Below, in pieces: positions 41,920 to 43,707 of a stretch of 43,707 nucleotides of DNA. Both the position numbers and the translations under genes were made by a program. Position 1 is the stretch's first letter, and each line of letters begins with the position of its first letter. The notes under the pieces are model-generated. The model saw only the letters and a program-made list of their open reading frames with translations, was not told where the DNA came from and did no database searches. Source of the DNA: Oscillospiraceae bacterium (lineage in GTDB: Bacteria > Bacillota > Clostridia > Oscillospirales > Oscillospiraceae); assembly GCA_009784725.1 (NCBI GenBank), contig WQXS01000016.1, positions 1-43,707 on the forward strand, given 5' to 3'.

Positions 41920-43659
41920 TTATCTTGTGAAGATTGAACCGCCTTGGATTGCAAGGTTTGCATCATAGACAGTTTGTTGCTCAGCCATGATTTCCTGGAT
42001 GCTGTTTGCTTCGAAGAAGTCAAGAACATCTTGAATCAGACCTTTTGCTGCATCTTCAGATGATGCCATAATGATTTGCGGAAGCATTTCTCTCCAGTAT
42101 TCATCACAGTGTGTACGTGCGATTGCAAGCGGTGTGTCAGGAGCAATAACTGCACGGACGTTGATGTATTCGTCTGTTAACGGACGCATCAGAGGTGTGA
42201 AGATGTCGGATTGATTTGTGATAACCCAGCTGCGTTGATCTTCGGGCATTGCTGCGTTAACAGCAAATTTGGTGTGGTCAACATTGTCGGCGTGGCCGGC
42301 AAGTGTCCAATGCCAGAGTGCATAGTCTGCAACTTCTTCCGGATGGTCATCGGGATTGAAGTTGAGAATCGGGTTACCGTTTGCATCGAGTTCACTCCAT
42401 ACTGCTCCGCCTTGCGGGCCGTACATCATTTCGATGGAGCCTTGCTTGGTGAGGAGGTATGTAACGAGTTCAAAGATACGCTCGGGTTTTTCAGCTGTGT
42501 TGAAAATACATGTTACGTTCCAGCCGATTGTACCGTAGTGCTCGCCATAGATTCTTCCGGGAGCAAGACCGTTTGCAGGCGGATAAATGCGGGTCATGCC
42601 GTCGCCTTCAAAGGTGATAAGCTCAATGGAGTCACCCGGGAAGTTTGCACGTACGTTTTTGCGGAAGTTGAGTCCGTCGTCATGGCTTTGGTCAAACCAG
42701 ATCAGACCGATTCTTGCATCAGCAAGATACTCAAGGAATTGGTCACGTGTGTCTGTGAGCATTGTTGCCGAGAACAGACCTTCGCGGTACCATTTGTTAG
42801 CTTCGATGAGTGCATCCTGATAGAGGGGATCCATAACAATCGGGACATATTTGCTGTCAACTGCTGTCCACCAGCCGTCGTCATGCGCGCCGCCGAATGA
42901 TTTGTAGAAGCCTCTGAGAATGTTTTCACCCGGATAATAGCCGCCCTCTGAAGAAACGGGGATTACCGGTGAGCCGTAGCTGTCTTTAACGTTGTCGCGG
43001 ACATTTACTGCATAGTCATAGAGGTCTGAGAATACTGTGATTTCAGGAGCTCCTGCAGCTTCATAGATTGATTGTGTGTACATCCAGCCGTTGTTACCGC
43101 CGGAAGCATCTTTACGTGCCCAGTTCGGGATGCCGTAGAGAACGCCGTCAATCTTAAGGTGTCCTTGTGTTTGTGCAAGAATGTTGTCGTCATACCAGTT
43201 GTTTCCTACGAGCGGCTTGAGTGTGTCGAGGTCAACAAGGTATCCGTCTCTTGCAAGACGTCTGTTCCAGTCGTCTCTTTCCATCCAGATTGCATCCGGG
43301 AAATCGCCCGATGTAATCATGATGGTCATGAGATCTTCCGGAGCTGCGTCCGGCTTGTTGATGTTTGCATGGATGTTGAAGAGCTCACCCCAATGTTTTG
43401 ATGTGAGGTCCGAACCCCATTCTTGTACGCCATACCAGTCGTAGTTCATGTAGTACTCGAATTCATAATACTCGTGATCTTGCGGAATATCGATTACTTC
43501 TTCACCACCGTCGGTGGTTTCGTTACCGCCACCTGATGTATCTGCGGGTGGTGGTGTTGTCGCAGGCTGATCCGGTGTGCCGCCACTGTCGCAAGCAGCG
43601 ACAATTCCGACTACCATAACCAGTGCGAGCAGCAAGGCCAGAAACTTGGTTTTCTTCAT
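41920..43659 (-). CDS. Extracellular solute-binding lipoprotein, family 1 (sugar type)
   Basis: A 579-residue surface lipoprotein: signal with lipobox IVAAC (Cys 23), a Pro/Thr/Gly-rich linker (residues ~25-55), then a large binding domain (TIMITSGDFPDAIW, LVDLDTLKPLVG, KIDGVLYGIPNWA, GLFSATMLTDTRDQF and ERIFELVTYLLTKQG). It resembles LplA/YtcQ-type sugar or oligosaccharide binding proteins, which are longer than plain maltose-binding ones. AAGGAGGA is 10-17 bases before the ATG. The permease genes are not in view and may precede it beyond the window's right edge. It probably delivers the glycosides used by the downstream enzymes. Confidence 0.9.
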   Translation of the reverse strand: MKKTKFLALLLALVMVVGIVAACDSGGTPDQPATTPPPADTSGGGNETTDGGEEVIDIPQDHEYYEFEYYMNYDWYGVQEWGSDLTSKHWGELFNIHANINKPDAAPEDLMTIMITSGDFPDAIWMERDDWNRRLARDGYLVDLDTLKPLVGNNWYDDNILAQTQGHLKIDGVLYGIPNWARKDASGGNNGWMYTQSIYEAAGAPEITVFSDLYDYAVNVRDNVKDSYGSPVIPVSSEGGYYPGENILRGFYKSFGGAHDDGWWTAVDSKYVPIVMDPLYQDALIEANKWYREGLFSATMLTDTRDQFLEYLADARIGLIWFDQSHDDGLNFRKNVRANFPGDSIELITFEGDGMTRIYPPANGLAPGRIYGEHYGTIGWNVTCIFNTAEKPERIFELVTYLLTKQGSIEMMYGPQGGAVWSELDANGNPILNFNPDDHPEEVADYALWHWTLAGHADNVDHTKFAVNAAMPEDQRSWVITNQSDIFTPLMRPLTDEYINVRAVIAPDTPLAIARTHCDEYWREMLPQIIMASSEDAAKGLIQDVLDFFEANSIQEIMAEQQTVYDANLAIQGGSIFTR

Positions 43660-43707
43660 GCTTATTTGTCCTCCTTAAAAATTTTGCTGATCTTATATTT
43701 TATAACA

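Overview
The window reads as chromosomal DNA of an anaerobic, low-to-mid GC Firmicute of the Clostridia type. The support is strong GGAGG-type ribosome binding sites, sigma-A-like promoters, many short-spaced or overlapping genes, lipoproteins with LSAC/AAC lipoboxes, and iron-sulfur/flavin enzymes typical of acetogen-like anaerobes. The exact lineage is not decidable from the sequence alone. No rRNA, tRNA, CRISPR array, phage gene or transposase was seen.

Bases 1-6660 (+): the end of metV, then metF (methylene-tetrahydrofolate reductase), a short HdrC-like iron-sulfur protein, and a 1527-residue HdrA-like flavoprotein. The last contains a whole GltD/NfnB-type NAD(P)H module and a second HdrA unit. 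Bases 6788-12826 hold unrelated genes: a beta-propeller/solute-binding lipoprotein (+), a toxin-antitoxin-like pair (DUF3990 with XRE-DUF3791, -) and a two-gene amino-acid ABC transporter (-). Bases 13108-16625 (+) return to redox genes: MvhD fused to an FrhB-like iron-sulfur protein, an AsrA-like subunit, and an AsrB/NfnA-like flavin reductase split by a one-base frameshift. Together the two blocks could form an electron-bifurcating or confurcating complex linking NAD(P)H, ferredoxin and methylene-THF. No HdrB is visible.

Bases 16743-20474 (+): a GlpA-like/GlpB-like/DUF1667 operon. Bases 20616-26668 (-): phosphoglucomutase-type enzyme, DUF2007 protein, hybrid histidine kinase and FIST sensor protein. 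Bases 26961-32019 (+): a BMP-type nucleoside ABC importer (binding protein, double ATPase, two permeases). Bases 32064-43659 (-): a glycoside-use cluster with sugar-binding lipoprotein, GH3, MATE exporter, GH2 beta-mannosidase, MFS carrier, GH4 enzyme and an N-acetylglucosamine-kinase-like protein.

The most striking signal is a family of short palindromic elements with a constant core (GGGGACGGTTCT) and co-varying arms. It occurs at six places, five of them inside open reading frames of the redox genes, where it is translated in frame as extra peptide (for example RQGDGS...EPSPCLS). This resembles in principle the Rickettsia palindromic elements. One array sits exactly at the junction of a two-domain fusion. 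Two further palindromic repeat families (cores GTCATTCTGAG and GAAGCAATCCAG) are also present, one of them next to a first-family element inside the AsrA-like gene.
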